From Streptomyces sp. NRRL F-5123 (GTDB lineage: Bacteria; Actinomycetota; Actinomycetes; Streptomycetales; Streptomycetaceae), in NCBI RefSeq assembly GCF_000721495.1, contig NZ_JOHY01000031.1, positions 14,923 through 78,922 of the forward strand: a stretch of 64,000 bases of DNA, in the 5' to 3' direction. The position numbers and the translations under genes are program-made. The notes below the pieces were generated by a model, which saw only the letters and a list, made by a program, of their open reading frames with translations, was not told the origin of the DNA and ran no database searches. The number at the start of each line of letters is the position of its first letter. The stretch's first letter is position 1. Shown piece after piece: positions 26,324 through 35,118 of this stretch.

Positions 26324-26535
26324 TGGGCCTCGACTCCTCGCAACGGGTTGCCCTGACGGCGGGGAGCGTACCCATCTCGAAGGCTCCGCAGTGCGTCCAT
26401 CCGTACGACACACGGGTGTAAACCCCCGTCTGCGTTCACATCGAAAGTCCTCGCCCCTTCGGCGGGGCTTCTCCCCGCATTCACAACCCGAAGCCACGAA
26501 TTCGCTGCGCGAGCCACCCGCCGGGCACGGTGGCT

Positions 26536-26636
26536 GAGGGTGACGTTTGGCGTGACCCTCTGCACGATTGCCGCTGACCCGGCGGGGCTCACCATTCGAG
26601 AGGTGACGCGCTCACCTGGGCGCTCATTTGAGCGCG
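26536..26636. promoter_or_regulatory. Cluster of three inverted repeats upstream of ppdK
   Basis: GAGGGTGACG/CGTGACCCTC (26536-26560, one mismatch), AGGTGA/TCACCT around CGCGC (26602-26618) and GCGCTCA/TGAGCGC around TT (26621-26636) follow one another 210-310 bases before the ppdK start. The last two are almost adjacent, as expected for a regulator binding two sites. The regulator is unknown. Confidence 0.45.
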
Positions 26637-26699
26637 GTCACTCGCCTTGTGAGCGGAATCACCCTCGCGGGTCTCACCGTTCGGACCCGTGCGTACGCC

Positions 26700-26880
26700 C
26701 GCGGGGCGAGCGTTTTTGAGGAGCCCGGGGGGACCTCCGAGCCCCCGCCGGGGCGCGGGTGGTGAACCGGCCGAAAAGGGCAGTTGCTGTCGTTTCCGGA
26801 CCACTGGCCGGTGGCGGGTTGCTCGCGCAGTTCTCCCCCAGAGCTTCGCCTGGGAGGTACCCCCACGCGCCCCTGAAAAT
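26700..26880. repeat. Dispersed GC-rich element, copy near 26.8 kb
   Basis: The left end reads GGGGCGAGCGTTTTTGAGG, and the right part reads TCGCGCAGTTCTCCCCC, AGAGCTTCGCCTGGGAGG, TACCCCCACGCGCCCCTGAAA. These are the same modules as in the copies near 15.1, 33.4 and 42.2 kb. It sits between two same-strand genes. Confidence 0.7.
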
Positions 26881-26973
26881 CGAGTGCCCCGCGGCGCAGC
26901 CGCAAGCCCGGGACGCTCGCCCGGCGGCGCAGCCGCAGCCGCAGAGCTCACCCGGCGCGGCAGCGCAAGACGC

Positions 26974-28137
26974 TCAGCCGCCCGACGTGGCGGATTCCGC
27001 GTCCTCGGAGAGGGCCTCGCAGGTGAAGGGGTCGTCCAGCCAGCCGTCCGGGAGGACGACGCGCTTGCCGGGGGCGGTGCGGCCGCGGGGGCCGTCCGCG
27101 CCTGCGGGCCAGGGCTGGGTGAGGTCGAGGCCGGCGAACTGCTCGTCCATCTCGGCCAGCGAGGACGCGGAGGCCAGGGCGCGGCGGGCCTCGGAGCCGA
27201 CCGCGAAGCCCTTCGTGTACCAGGGCACGTGCTTGCGGAAGTCGATGACGCCGCGCGCCTCGTCGCCGAGCCACAGGCCCAGCAGCTCGGCGTGCCGCCG
27301 CATGATCGCGGCGACCCGGGCGAAGCCGAAGGCGGCGGGCGGCGCGTCCGGCGTCTCGAAGGCGGCGACGAGGTCGCCGAAGAGCCAGGGGCGGCCGAGG
27401 CAGCCGCGGCCGACCACGACGCCGTCGCACCCGGTCTCCCGCATCATCCGCAGCGCGTCCTCCGCGCACCAGATGTCGCCGTTGCCGAGCACGGGGATCT
27501 CGGGCACGTGCTCCTTGAGGCGCGCGACGGCGTCCCAGTCGGCGGTGCCGCCGTAGTGCTGCGCGGCGGTACGGCCGTGCAGGGCGACCGCGGTGACGCC
27601 CTCCTCGACGGCGATCCGCCCGGCGTCGAGGTACGTCAGGTGGTCGTCGTCGATGCCCTTGCGCATCTTGATGGTGACGGGCAGCTCCCCGGCGTTGCCG
27701 ACGGCCTCGCGCAGGATGGCCCGCAGCAGCGGCCGCTTGTACGGGAGCGCGGAGCCGCCGCCCTTGCGGGTGACCTTGGGGACGGGGCAGCCGAAGTTGA
27801 GGTCGATGTGGTCGGCGAGGTCCTCGTCGACGATCATCCGCACGGCCTTGCCGACGGTCGCCGGGTCGACGCCGTAGAGCTGGATGGAGCGCGGCGTCTC
27901 GGTCGCGTCGAAGTGGATGAGCTGCATCGTCTTGTCGTTGCGCTCGACCAGCGCGCGGGTGGTGATCATCTCGCTGACGAAGAGCCCCTTGCCGCCGCTG
28001 AACTCCCGGCACAGCGTGCGGAAGGGCGCGTTGGTGATACCGGCCATGGGTGCGAGCACGACCGGCGGCCACACGGCGTGCGGGCCGATCCGCAGGGCGC
28101 CGGGCGCGGCCGGGGCAAGGGTGGTGTCAGCGGTCAT
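26974..28137 (-). CDS. dusB: tRNA-dihydrouridine synthase
   Basis: This 387-residue FMN enzyme reduces specific uridines in tRNA to dihydrouridine using NADPH. Visible Dus motifs are PVVLAPMAGITNAPFR near the N-terminus, IDLNFGCPVPKVTRKGGGSAL with the catalytic Cys117, ALHGRTAAQHYGGTADWD, and the phosphate-binding NGDIW and GVVVGRGCLGRPWLF segments. The subtype follows the DusB/NifR3 group by overall pattern. ATG at 28137 is preferred; one nine bases further upstream is possible. It is divergent from an efflux operon. Confidence 0.92.
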   Translation of the reverse strand: MTADTTLAPAAPGALRIGPHAVWPPVVLAPMAGITNAPFRTLCREFSGGKGLFVSEMITTRALVERNDKTMQLIHFDATETPRSIQLYGVDPATVGKAVRMIVDEDLADHIDLNFGCPVPKVTRKGGGSALPYKRPLLRAILREAVGNAGELPVTIKMRKGIDDDHLTYLDAGRIAVEEGVTAVALHGRTAAQHYGGTADWDAVARLKEHVPEIPVLGNGDIWCAEDALRMMRETGCDGVVVGRGCLGRPWLFGDLVAAFETPDAPPAAFGFARVAAIMRRHAELLGLWLGDEARGVIDFRKHVPWYTKGFAVGSEARRALASASSLAEMDEQFAGLDLTQPWPAGADGPRGRTAPGKRVVLPDGWLDDPFTCEALSEDAESATSGG

Positions 28138-28183
28138 GGGCTCCATTGTCCCGTACCCGGCGGGCACGGCCGCCGGAGGATGG

Positions 28184-28214
28184 TTGTACTGTAGTAACGA
28201 TTACATTCGTACAA
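28184..28214 (+). promoter_or_regulatory. Candidate operator for the first efflux operon
   Basis: TTGTAC (28184-28189) and GTACAA (28209-28214) are inverted arms flanking an internal imperfect palindrome TGTAGTAACGATTACA. The AT-rich site is 19 bases upstream of the MFS start and lies in the divergent dus/MFS promoter region. The co-transcribed MarR protein is the natural candidate to bind it. Confidence 0.55.
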
Positions 28215-28232
28215 TCATTGGACCCGCCATCC

Positions 28233-29669
28233 ATGCCGGAACCCACCGCCCCGGAAGCCACCACCGCCCGCCGCCGCATGCTCATCCTCGCGATCTGCTG
28301 CATGAGCCTGCTGATCGTCAGCCTCGACAACACGATCCTGAACGTCGCGCTGCCGTCGCTGCAGAAGGACTTCCACTCCTCCGTCTCCGGTCTGCAGTGG
28401 ACGATCGACGCGTATCTGCTGGTCATCGCCTCGCTCCTGCTGCTGTCGGGCTCGACGGCGGACCGCGTCGGACGTAGGCGGATCTTCCAGACCGGGCTCG
28501 CGGTCTTCACCGCGGGCTCGCTGCTGTGCAGCCTCGCGCCCAGCCTCGGCTGGCTCATCGTCTTCCGGATGGTGCAGGCGGTGGGCGGCTCGATGCTCAA
28601 CCCGGTCGCGATGTCGATCATCACCAACACCTTCCACGAGCCCCGCGAGCGGGCCCGCGCGATCGGCGTGTGGGGCGGGGTCGTCGGCATCTCGATGGCG
28701 GCCGGGCCGATCGTCGGCGGCGCGCTCGTGCAGTCGGTCGGCTGGCGGGCGATCTTCTGGATCAACGTGCCGATCGGGCTCGCCGCGCTGCTGCTGACCG
28801 CCCGCTTCGTGCCGGAGTCGCGCGCGCCGCGCGCCCGCCGGATCGACCCGGTCGGACAGCTGCTGGTGGTCGCGCTGCTGGGCACCCTGACGTACGGCAT
28901 CATCGAGGGCTCAGGAGCGGGCTGGACGTCCCCGGAGATCCTGGCCTGCTTCGTCGTCGCGGCCGCGGCGGCGGTGGCGCTCGCGCGGTACGAGTCCCGG
29001 CGCGAGGACCCGCTCATCGACACCCGGTTCTTCCGCAGCGTGCCCTTCAGCGGCGCGACCGTCATCGCGGTGTGCGGCTTCGCGGCGCTCGGCGGCTTCC
29101 TCTTCCTCAACACGCTCTACCTGCAGAACACCCGCGGGCTGTCCGCGCTCGACGCGGGCCTGTACATGCTGCCGATGGCCGCGATGGCGCTGGTCTTCGC
29201 GCCGCTGTCCGGCCGCCTCGTCGGCTCGCGCGGGCCGCGCGTCCCGCTGGTGCTGGCGGGCGTCGCGATGACGGCGAGCGGCGTGCTCTTCGCGGGCTTC
29301 GACGCCCAGTCGACGAACGCGCTGCTCTTCCCGGCGTACGTCCTGTTCGGCATCGGCTTCGGCTTCGTCAACGCGCCGATCACCAACACCGCGGTGTCCG
29401 GCATGCCGCGGTCGCAGGCGGGCGTGGCGGCGGCGGTCGCGTCGACGAGCCGCCAGGTGGGGCAGTCGCTCGGCGTCGCGGTGCTCGGCGCGGCACTGGC
29501 CGCCGGGCTGCACCAGGGGGCGTGGTGGATCATCACCGGCTGTGGTGCGGCGGTGCTCGTGCTCGGTACGCTCACCACCGGCCGTTGGGCCAGGCGCACG
29601 GCGGATCGTACGGCAGGGCTGCTCGTCGCCCCCGAGACGGCGGACAACCGGATGGCGGTGAAGACGTGA
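28233..29669 (+). CDS. DHA2-type MFS efflux transporter
   Basis: This 478-residue inner-membrane protein has 14 predicted membrane segments of the drug:H+ antiporter-2 (EmrB/QacA) family. Motif D1 (LDNTILNVALPSLQ) is in helix 1, motif A (SGSTADRVGRRRIFQTG) follows helix 2, and motif C-like GxxxGPxxGG (ISMAAGPIVGGALVQ) is in helix 5. It exports hydrophobic compounds or metabolites by proton antiport; the substrate is unknown. It overlaps the downstream MarR gene by four bases (GTGA). Confidence 0.93.
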   Translation: MPEPTAPEATTARRRMLILAICCMSLLIVSLDNTILNVALPSLQKDFHSSVSGLQWTIDAYLLVIASLLLLSGSTADRVGRRRIFQTGLAVFTAGSLLCSLAPSLGWLIVFRMVQAVGGSMLNPVAMSIITNTFHEPRERARAIGVWGGVVGISMAAGPIVGGALVQSVGWRAIFWINVPIGLAALLLTARFVPESRAPRARRIDPVGQLLVVALLGTLTYGIIEGSGAGWTSPEILACFVVAAAAAVALARYESRREDPLIDTRFFRSVPFSGATVIAVCGFAALGGFLFLNTLYLQNTRGLSALDAGLYMLPMAAMALVFAPLSGRLVGSRGPRVPLVLAGVAMTASGVLFAGFDAQSTNALLFPAYVLFGIGFGFVNAPITNTAVSGMPRSQAGVAAAVASTSRQVGQSLGVAVLGAALAAGLHQGAWWIITGCGAAVLVLGTLTTGRWARRTADRTAGLLVAPETADNRMAVKT

Positions 29670-30178
29670 CCAGCGCGACGACGGCACGGCGGGGGGCGGA
29701 CTCCCCGGCAGAGCCCCTGCCGGGGCAGGGCGGGGAGCACGGCGCGGAGCGGACCGCGGCCGAACGGGTCTGGGGCAACCTGCGCGCGCTCGTGCTGGAG
29801 CACAACGAGCGCCGCAAGGAGGTCGCCGAGGCCCTCGGCATGAGCTTCTTCCGCATCAAGGCGCTGCGCCGGATCGCCAAGCACCCCGAGCAGCCGTACC
29901 GGATGAGCGAGCTGGCCGCCGAACTGGCCTGCGACCGCCCTTATCTGACGCTCGTGGTGGACGACCTCGAAGAGCGCGGCCTCGTCCGGCGCACCCAGCA
30001 CCCGGAGGACCGCCGCGCCAAGATCGTGTCGGCCACCCCGGCGGGCCTCGCGACGGCCGCCCGCGCCAACGCGATCCTCGGCACCCCTCCCCCGGCCCTC
30101 CTCGCCCTCCCCCCGGACGACCTGGCGGCCCTGGACCGGATCACCGCCGGCCTGGCCGCCGTCCCGCGGGAGGGCTGA
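29666..30178 (+). CDS. MarR family regulator coupled to the efflux pump
   Basis: This 170-residue regulator begins at a GTG inside the stop codon of the MFS gene. Its winged helix is QPYRMSELAAELACDRPYLTLVVDDLEERGLVRRTQHPEDRRAKIVSATPAG, with the MarR DDR-type wing. The overlap implies translational coupling, so pump and repressor are made together and the regulator likely senses the pump substrate. The N-terminal 30 residues are low complexity. Confidence 0.9.
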   Translation: MTSATTARRGADSPAEPLPGQGGEHGAERTAAERVWGNLRALVLEHNERRKEVAEALGMSFFRIKALRRIAKHPEQPYRMSELAAELACDRPYLTLVVDDLEERGLVRRTQHPEDRRAKIVSATPAGLATAARANAILGTPPPALLALPPDDLAALDRITAGLAAVPREG

Positions 30179-30182
30179 CCGC

Positions 30183-30209
30183 GCGGGCCGGACCGCACGT
30201 CAGGCCCGC
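30183..30209. terminator. Short stem-loop between convergent regulators
   Basis: GCGGGCC (30183-30189) pairs with GGCCCGC (30203-30209) around a 13-base loop in the 38-base gap between two convergent stop codons. Confidence 0.5.
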
Positions 30210-30216
30210 CCGTGCC

Positions 30217-30819
30217 TCACTCCCGCACCGCGCGGATCGCCGCGTCCAGCATCTCGCCCAGATTCCCCGTACCGCCCGCGCCCGACCAGCGGGTCACGGC
30301 GACGTCGAGGCAGCCGAGGACCGCCGTCGTGATCGCGGCGGCGCGCAGTTCGCGGTCGTCGGCCGGGCCCTCCGGGAGCCGGGACAGCACGCCGGGCTCC
30401 AGCAGTTCGCGCCAGCGGGCGTGCTTCTGCTGGCGGGCCGCGCCCAGCGCGGGGGTGTCGGCGAACATCCGGGCCCGGGCCAGCGCGGCTTCCCTGTCCT
30501 TCGCGAAGGGGGTGAGCAGGACGTCCAGGGCACCGCGCAGCGCCTCCCACGGGCCCTCCCCGGCGGGCCGTTCGGCCAGCGCGCCCGCGAGGACCGCGCC
30601 GGACTCCTGCATGCTGCCGACGACCATGTCCTCCTTGGTCGCGAAGTAGCGGAAGACGCTGCGCGCCGACATGCCGACCTGCGCGGCGATCTGCTCGACC
30701 GTGGTCTCCTCGAAGCCCTGGGCGAGGAAGAGTTCCATCGCCCGCTCGGCGATCTGTGCGCGCACCGTGGCGCGGGTCAGCTCACGCAGACCGGAGGCGG
30801 TGGCACGGGTGGGGGTCAT
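30217..30819 (-). CDS. TetR family regulator
   Basis: This 200-residue regulator has an N-terminal TetR helix-turn-helix (AERAMELFLAQGFEETTVEQIAAQVGMSARSVFRYFATKEDMV) followed by an all-helical ligand domain of the MftR/C-terminal-like class. It begins nine bases after the MmyB-like regulator gene on the same strand, so the two are probably co-transcribed, divergent from the second DHA2 pump, which is the obvious target. Confidence 0.92.
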   Translation of the reverse strand: MTPTRATASGLRELTRATVRAQIAERAMELFLAQGFEETTVEQIAAQVGMSARSVFRYFATKEDMVVGSMQESGAVLAGALAERPAGEGPWEALRGALDVLLTPFAKDREAALARARMFADTPALGAARQQKHARWRELLEPGVLSRLPEGPADDRELRAAAITTAVLGCLDVAVTRWSGAGGTGNLGEMLDAAIRAVRE

Positions 30820-30828
30820 TGGGTGATT

Positions 30829-31782
30829 TTAGACCGCGGCGGGGGCGCCCTCGGTGGTCACGATCCGCAGGAGTTGCTCCAGCCGTTCGCGGGTCTGCGC
30901 GTCCGCGGGGGCGTAGACGGTCATCCGCGGGCCGTCCTGCGGGCCGAGCCACAGGTGGCTGAAGTCGAAGGCGAGCAGGCCCACTTCGGGGTTGAGGTAG
31001 CGCTTGACGTGGGTGCCGAGGCGCAGCACGTCGTGCCGCTCCCACGCCTGGCGGAATTCCGCCGAGTGCTGCTGGAGCCGCCGCAGCAGCTCCTTCCAGC
31101 CGGGCTCGCCGATGTGCTGGGCCATCGAGGTGCGGAACTTGCCCGCCATCAGCCGGGTGTTCTCCTCGCGGTCCAACATCCGCTCGCGCCACAGCGGGTG
31201 GGTGAAGGCGAGCCACATGACGTTGCGGTCCTCGGCGGGCAGCGCGTCCAGGTCGGTCACCAGCCGCCCGTACGTGCGGTTGTACGCGACGATGTCGTAG
31301 CGGCTGTTGAAGACCGCGGCGGGCAGCGGCTCCAGCTGGTCGAGCATCGCGCGCATCGCCGGGGACATGCCCGGGCCGTCCAGGTGCGGGTGCGGGTCGG
31401 GGGTGCCGGCCAGCGTGAAGAGGTGGCTGCGCTCACTGGCGTCGAGCATCAACGCGCGGGCGATGGCGTCCGCGACCTGGCCCGACATCTGGATGGCGCG
31501 GGCCTGCTCCAGCCACGTGTACCAGGTGACGCCGACCGCTGCGAGCTGCGCGACCTCCTCGCGGCGCAGCCCGGGCGTCCGCCGCCGGCGCCCCGGCGGC
31601 AGGCCGACCTGCTCGGGCGCGATGCGCTCGCGGCGGCTGCGCAGGAAGTGCGCGAGTTCGCGCCGCCGGCTCTCCCCGGGCTCCGCGGCCGGCACGGCCC
31701 GCCCGCCGTCGGCCGCGTACGCGGGCACCTGCTCGGGTACGGGCCCGGCCGGGGTCGGGGCGGCGGGCGGTGTCGTGGTCAT
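30829..31782 (-). CDS. XRE-type regulator with MmyB-like ligand-binding domain
   Basis: This 317-residue regulator has a helix-turn-helix (ELAHFLRSRRERIAPEQVGLPPGRRRRTPGLRREEVAQLAAVGVTWYTWLEQAR) followed by the MmyB-like PAS-type domain (AVFNSRYDIVAYNRTYGRLV, NVMWLAFTHPLWRERMLDREENTRLMAGKFR, WLGPQDGPRMTVYAPAD). MmyB of the methylenomycin cluster binds fatty-acid-like ligands in the crystal structure of a homologue. The gene is divergent from an MFS pump; an inverted repeat in the shared promoter is a likely operator. The first 40 residues are disordered. Confidence 0.92.
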   Translation of the reverse strand: MTTTPPAAPTPAGPVPEQVPAYAADGGRAVPAAEPGESRRRELAHFLRSRRERIAPEQVGLPPGRRRRTPGLRREEVAQLAAVGVTWYTWLEQARAIQMSGQVADAIARALMLDASERSHLFTLAGTPDPHPHLDGPGMSPAMRAMLDQLEPLPAAVFNSRYDIVAYNRTYGRLVTDLDALPAEDRNVMWLAFTHPLWRERMLDREENTRLMAGKFRTSMAQHIGEPGWKELLRRLQQHSAEFRQAWERHDVLRLGTHVKRYLNPEVGLLAFDFSHLWLGPQDGPRMTVYAPADAQTRERLEQLLRIVTTEGAPAAV

Positions 31783-31814
31783 GGTTCCAGCGTGCCGGAC
31801 GCGGCAGCCGGTTG

Positions 31815-31835
31815 CCAGGTGGTCGGTATACCTGG
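31815..31835. promoter_or_regulatory. Candidate operator between mmyB-like regulator and MFS pump
   Basis: CCAGGT and ACCTGG are inverted arms with a nine-base spacer, 33 bases from the regulator start and 40 bases from the pump start. The neighbouring TATACC could serve as a -10 element. Confidence 0.5.
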
Positions 31836-31874
31836 ATAAACGCTCTCTGGTACCCCCTTGAGCGCGGGTCCAGT

Positions 31875-33365
31875 GTGAATGACGTGACCGACATGAACAA
31901 GGCCCTCGCTTCCCGGGCCCAGGTGCTGCCCCGCGTGACCCGCATCGCGGCACCGGCCCCCGTACCCGCCGCGCCACCCGCGGCACCCGTGCTGAGCGCG
32001 CTCGGACTGCTGACCGTGCTGCTCGGCGCCGCCCTCCCGATGGTCGACTTCTTCATCGTCAACGTGGCCCTCCCCACCATCGACCACGATCTCGCCGCGG
32101 GACCCGCGGTGCTGGAGATGGTCGTGGCCGGATACGGCGTCGCGTACGCCGTCCTGCTCGTGCTCGGCGGCCGGCTGGGCGACATGCTCGGCCGCCGCAC
32201 CCTCTTCCTGTGGGGCCTCGGCCTCTTCGCGGCGACCTCGCTCGCGTGCGGGCTCGCCCCCACCGCCTGGACGCTGGTGGCCGCCCGCATCGCGCAGGGC
32301 GCGGCCTCCGCGCTGCTGCTGCCGCAGGCGCTCGCGACCATCCAGGCCGCCACGTCCGGCAGCAGCCGCGGCCGGGCGCTCAGCTACTACGGCGCCACCG
32401 CGGGCATCGCGAGCGTCGTCGGGCAGGTGCTCGGCGGGGTACTGGTCTCCGCGGACGTCGCCGGCACCGGCTGGCGGTCGATCTTCCTGGTCAACGTGCC
32501 CATCGCGGCAGTCGCGCTGGCGCTGGCGTGGAAGTCCGTGCCCGAGACGCGCTCGGACAACCCGGCGCGCGTCGACCGGCCCGGCACCGTCCTGCTCGCG
32601 GTGACGCTCGTCGCCCTGCTGCTGCCGCTCACCGAGGGGCGCGCGGCGGGCTGGCCGCTGTGGTCGTGGGTGCTGCTGGGCGTCTCGCCCTTCGCCGGAG
32701 CGGCTTTCGTGGCCGTCGAACGCCGCGGCGAGCGGACCGGCGGCGACCCGCTGCTGCCGCCGTCGCTGCTGCGGATCCACAGCGTACGCAGCGGGCTGCT
32801 GCTCATCCTGCCGCTGTGCGTCGGCTTCGGCGGCTTCATGTTCGTGCTCGCCGTGGCCATGCAGGACGGGCTGCGCCTCGGGGCGCTCGCGGCGGGCGCC
32901 GCGCTCGCGCCGCTGTCCGCGGCGTTCTTCGCGGCCTCGCTGCTGGGGCCGCGAGCCGTCGCGCGCTTCGGGCGGCTCACCGTGACGGGCGGCTGCCTCG
33001 TCCAGGCGGCGGGCGTCCTCACCCTGACGGCGACCTTCTACTGGGGCTGGCCGCACCTGGGCGTGTGGGCCCTCGCGCCGGGCATGGCGCTGACCGGCTT
33101 CGGGCAGGGCTTCCTGATGCCGGTGGTCTTCCGCATCGTCCTGAGCGAGGTGCCGGCGGCGCGGGCGGGGGTGGGCGGCGGCGCGATGGCCACGACCCAG
33201 CAGGCCAGCCTCGCGCTGGGCGTCGCCACGCTGGGCACGCTGTTTCTGACGTTGAGCACATCGGTGGGCGTCCGCGACGCCCTGGTCTGGACCCTGCTGG
33301 CGCAGCTCGCCGCGATCGCCGCGCAGGTCGCCCTGAGCTTCAGGCTGCCGCGTACGGTCGCCTGA
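31875..33365 (+). CDS. DHA2-type MFS efflux transporter (second)
   Basis: This protein of about 496 residues has 14 predicted membrane segments. It shows motif D1 (MVDFFIVNVALPTIDHDL), motif A (GGRLGDMLGRRTLFLWG) and a motif-C-like segment (GIASVVGQVLGGVLVSAD). The start is uncertain: GTG 31875, GTG 31884 and ATG 31893 are all in frame, and only the first has a weak GGG ribosome site. It is divergent from an MmyB-like plus TetR regulator operon and probably exports a toxic compound sensed by one of them. Confidence 0.9.
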   Translation: MNDVTDMNKALASRAQVLPRVTRIAAPAPVPAAPPAAPVLSALGLLTVLLGAALPMVDFFIVNVALPTIDHDLAAGPAVLEMVVAGYGVAYAVLLVLGGRLGDMLGRRTLFLWGLGLFAATSLACGLAPTAWTLVAARIAQGAASALLLPQALATIQAATSGSSRGRALSYYGATAGIASVVGQVLGGVLVSADVAGTGWRSIFLVNVPIAAVALALAWKSVPETRSDNPARVDRPGTVLLAVTLVALLLPLTEGRAAGWPLWSWVLLGVSPFAGAAFVAVERRGERTGGDPLLPPSLLRIHSVRSGLLLILPLCVGFGGFMFVLAVAMQDGLRLGALAAGAALAPLSAAFFAASLLGPRAVARFGRLTVTGGCLVQAAGVLTLTATFYWGWPHLGVWALAPGMALTGFGQGFLMPVVFRIVLSEVPAARAGVGGGAMATTQQASLALGVATLGTLFLTLSTSVGVRDALVWTLLAQLAAIAAQVALSFRLPRTVA

Positions 33366-33417
33366 GGAGGGTGCCCCTTTCCCCCTGTGCGCGTGTGCCG
33401 GTTGTCTGTGGCTGGTC

Positions 33418-33529
33418 GCGCAGTTCCCCGCGCCCCTGAAAAACGCTTGCCCTCCGCGGCAGAAGCGGCCCCCGAAGGGGCTCACTTCTGCCGCGGAGGG
33501 CAGCAAACCAGGGGCGCGGGGAACTGCGC
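33418..33529. repeat. Nested perfect inverted repeats, dispersed-element copy acting as terminator
   Basis: A 21-bp outer arm beginning GCGCAGTTCCCCGCGCCCCT (33418-33438) is exactly complementary to 33509-33529. Inside it GCCCTCCGCGGCAGAAG (33449-33465) is exactly complementary to 33485-33501, and the centre holds CCCC/GGGG. The whole can fold as one long hairpin or cruciform. It lies between the convergent MFS and glyS genes, so termination is a plausible role. Confidence 0.8.
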
Positions 33530-33570
33530 GCGCAACCCCCACCGGGGGAAGGTCCCGTCGAGAAACAGCG

Positions 33571-33606
33571 CCCGGCGGGGCGGAGGGAACCCCCCGCCCC
33601 GCCGGG
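33571..33606. terminator. 13-bp stem-loop at the end of glyS
   Basis: CCCGGCGGGGCGG (33571-33583) is complementary to 33594-33606 with a 10-base loop, seven bases beyond the glyS stop codon. Confidence 0.75.
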
Positions 33607-33613
33607 AGGCGGC

Positions 33614-34996
33614 TCAGCAGCCGAGGAGGCGCACCGCGAGGTAGGACTCGACCTGGTCGAGGGACACCCGCTCCTGCGTCATCGTGTCGCGCTCGCGCAC
33701 GGTCACCGCGTTGTCCTCGAGCGTGTCGAAGTCCACCGTGACGCAGAACGGCGTGCCGATCTCGTCCTGGCGGCGGTAGCGGCGGCCGATCGCGCCCGCG
33801 TCGTCGAACTCGATGTTCCAGTTCTTCCGCAGCGCCGCCGCCAGGCCCTTCGCCTTCGGGGAGAGCTCGGGGTTGCGCGACAGCGGGAGGACCGCGACCT
33901 TGACGGGGGCGAGCCGCGGGTCCAGGCGCATCACGGTGCGCTTCTCCATGACGCCCTTCGCGTTGGGCGCCTCGTCCTCGTTGTACGCGTCGAGCATGAA
34001 CGCGAGCATCGCGCGGTTCACGCCCGCCGCCGGCTCGATGACGTACGGGAACCAGCGCTCGCCGGCCTCCTGGTCGAAGTACGACAGGTCCTGGCCGGAG
34101 CCCTTGGAGTGCGCGGAGAGGTCGAAGTCCGTGCGGTTGGCGACGCCCTCCAGCTCACTGAACTCCTGGCCGCCGAAGTTGAAGCGGTACTCGATGTCGG
34201 CGGTGCGCTTGGAGTAGTGGGAGAGCTTCTCCTTGGGGTGCTCCAGCCAGCGCATGTTGTCCTCGCGCAGGCCCAGGCCGGTGTACCAGTTCCACCGCTC
34301 CTGCATCCAGTACTCGTGCCACTTCTCGTCCTCGCCGGGCTTGACGAAGAACTCCATCTCCATCTGCTCGAACTCGCGGGTGCGGAAGATGAAGTTGCCG
34401 GGCGTGATCTCGTTGCGGAAGGACTTGCCCATCTGCGCGATGCCGAACGGCGGCTTCTTGCGCGACGCGATCTGCACCTGGGCGAAGTTGACGAAGATGC
34501 CCTGCGCGGTCTCGGGGCGCAGGTACGCGAGCGAGCCGGCGTCCTGCGTCGGGCCGAGGTGCGTCTGGAGCATGCCGGAGAACTGCTTGGGCTCGGTGAA
34601 GGCGCCCTTGGTGCCGCAGTGCGGGCAGTTGATGTCGGCGAGGCCGTTCGCGGGGAGCTTGCCGTGCTTGGCCTCGTACGCCTCCTCCAGGTGGTCGGCG
34701 CGGTAGCGCTTGTGGCAGGAGGTGCACTCGGTGAGCGGGTCGGAGAAGGTGGCCACGTGGCCGGAGGCGACCCACACCTCGGGAGCGAGGATCACCGAGG
34801 AGTCCAGGCCCACCACGTCCTCGCGCGAGGTGACCATCGCCCGCCACCACTGGCGCTTGATGTTCTCCTTCAGCTCGACGCCCAGCGGCCCGTAGTCCCA
34901 GGCGGCCTTCGAGCCGCCGTAGATCTCGCTGCTCGGGAATACGAAGCCACGGCGCTTGCTCAGGCTGACGATGGTGTCGATCTTGTCGGCGGCCAC
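33614..34996 (-). CDS. glyS: Glycyl-tRNA synthetase (single-chain, alpha2 type)
   Basis: This 460-residue class II synthetase charges tRNA-Gly. It begins [33 protein letters not shown], the diagnostic N-terminus of the eukaryotic-like dimeric enzyme. It has a zinc-binding insertion ([12 protein letters not shown] and CPHCGTKG), class II motif 2 ([30 protein letters not shown]), motif 3 near [16 protein letters not shown], and a C-terminal anticodon-binding domain ([17 protein letters not shown]). Start is GTG. It is divergent from the zinc transporter operon; as a zinc protein it is a natural neighbour. Confidence 0.97.
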   Translation of the reverse strand: MAADKIDTIVSLSKRRGFVFPSSEIYGGSKAAWDYGPLGVELKENIKRQWWRAMVTSREDVVGLDSSVILAPEVWVASGHVATFSDPLTECTSCHKRYRADHLEEAYEAKHGKLPANGLADINCPHCGTKGAFTEPKQFSGMLQTHLGPTQDAGSLAYLRPETAQGIFVNFAQVQIASRKKPPFGIAQMGKSFRNEITPGNFIFRTREFEQMEMEFFVKPGEDEKWHEYWMQERWNWYTGLGLREDNMRWLEHPKEKLSHYSKRTADIEYRFNFGGQEFSELEGVANRTDFDLSAHSKGSGQDLSYFDQEAGERWFPYVIEPAAGVNRAMLAFMLDAYNEDEAPNAKGVMEKRTVMRLDPRLAPVKVAVLPLSRNPELSPKAKGLAAALRKNWNIEFDDAGAIGRRYRRQDEIGTPFCVTVDFDTLEDNAVTVRERDTMTQERVSLDQVESYLAVRLLGC

Positions 34997-35118
34997 GGTG
35001 CTCTCTTCAGTGCGACGAAGGGGTCAGTGCCCCAGATTACCGGCGGGGACGGGGCGCATATCAAATCCATTGGGCGGCCTGCAAGGACGGGCCCGGGACC
35101 GCACCGTCCGCGACGCAA

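Larger units (their letters stand above)
26324..26973. other. 650-base intergenic region upstream of ppdK, with no gene seen
   Basis: Next to ppdK it holds several inverted repeats that may be operators (listed separately). Further out it contains a copy of the dispersed GC-rich element (about 26700-26880) and a short GCGGCGCAGCCGCA repeat near 26900-26945 just downstream of the dus stop codon. Frames through it are repetitive and lack ribosome sites. Confidence 0.55.

Noticed and set aside
33779..35028. Selenocysteine, riboswitch or T-box leader near glycyl-tRNA synthetase
   Set aside because: I looked for a T-box-like or other conserved leader upstream of the GTG at 34996 and saw no recognisable consensus. 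The gap to the zinc operon is short.
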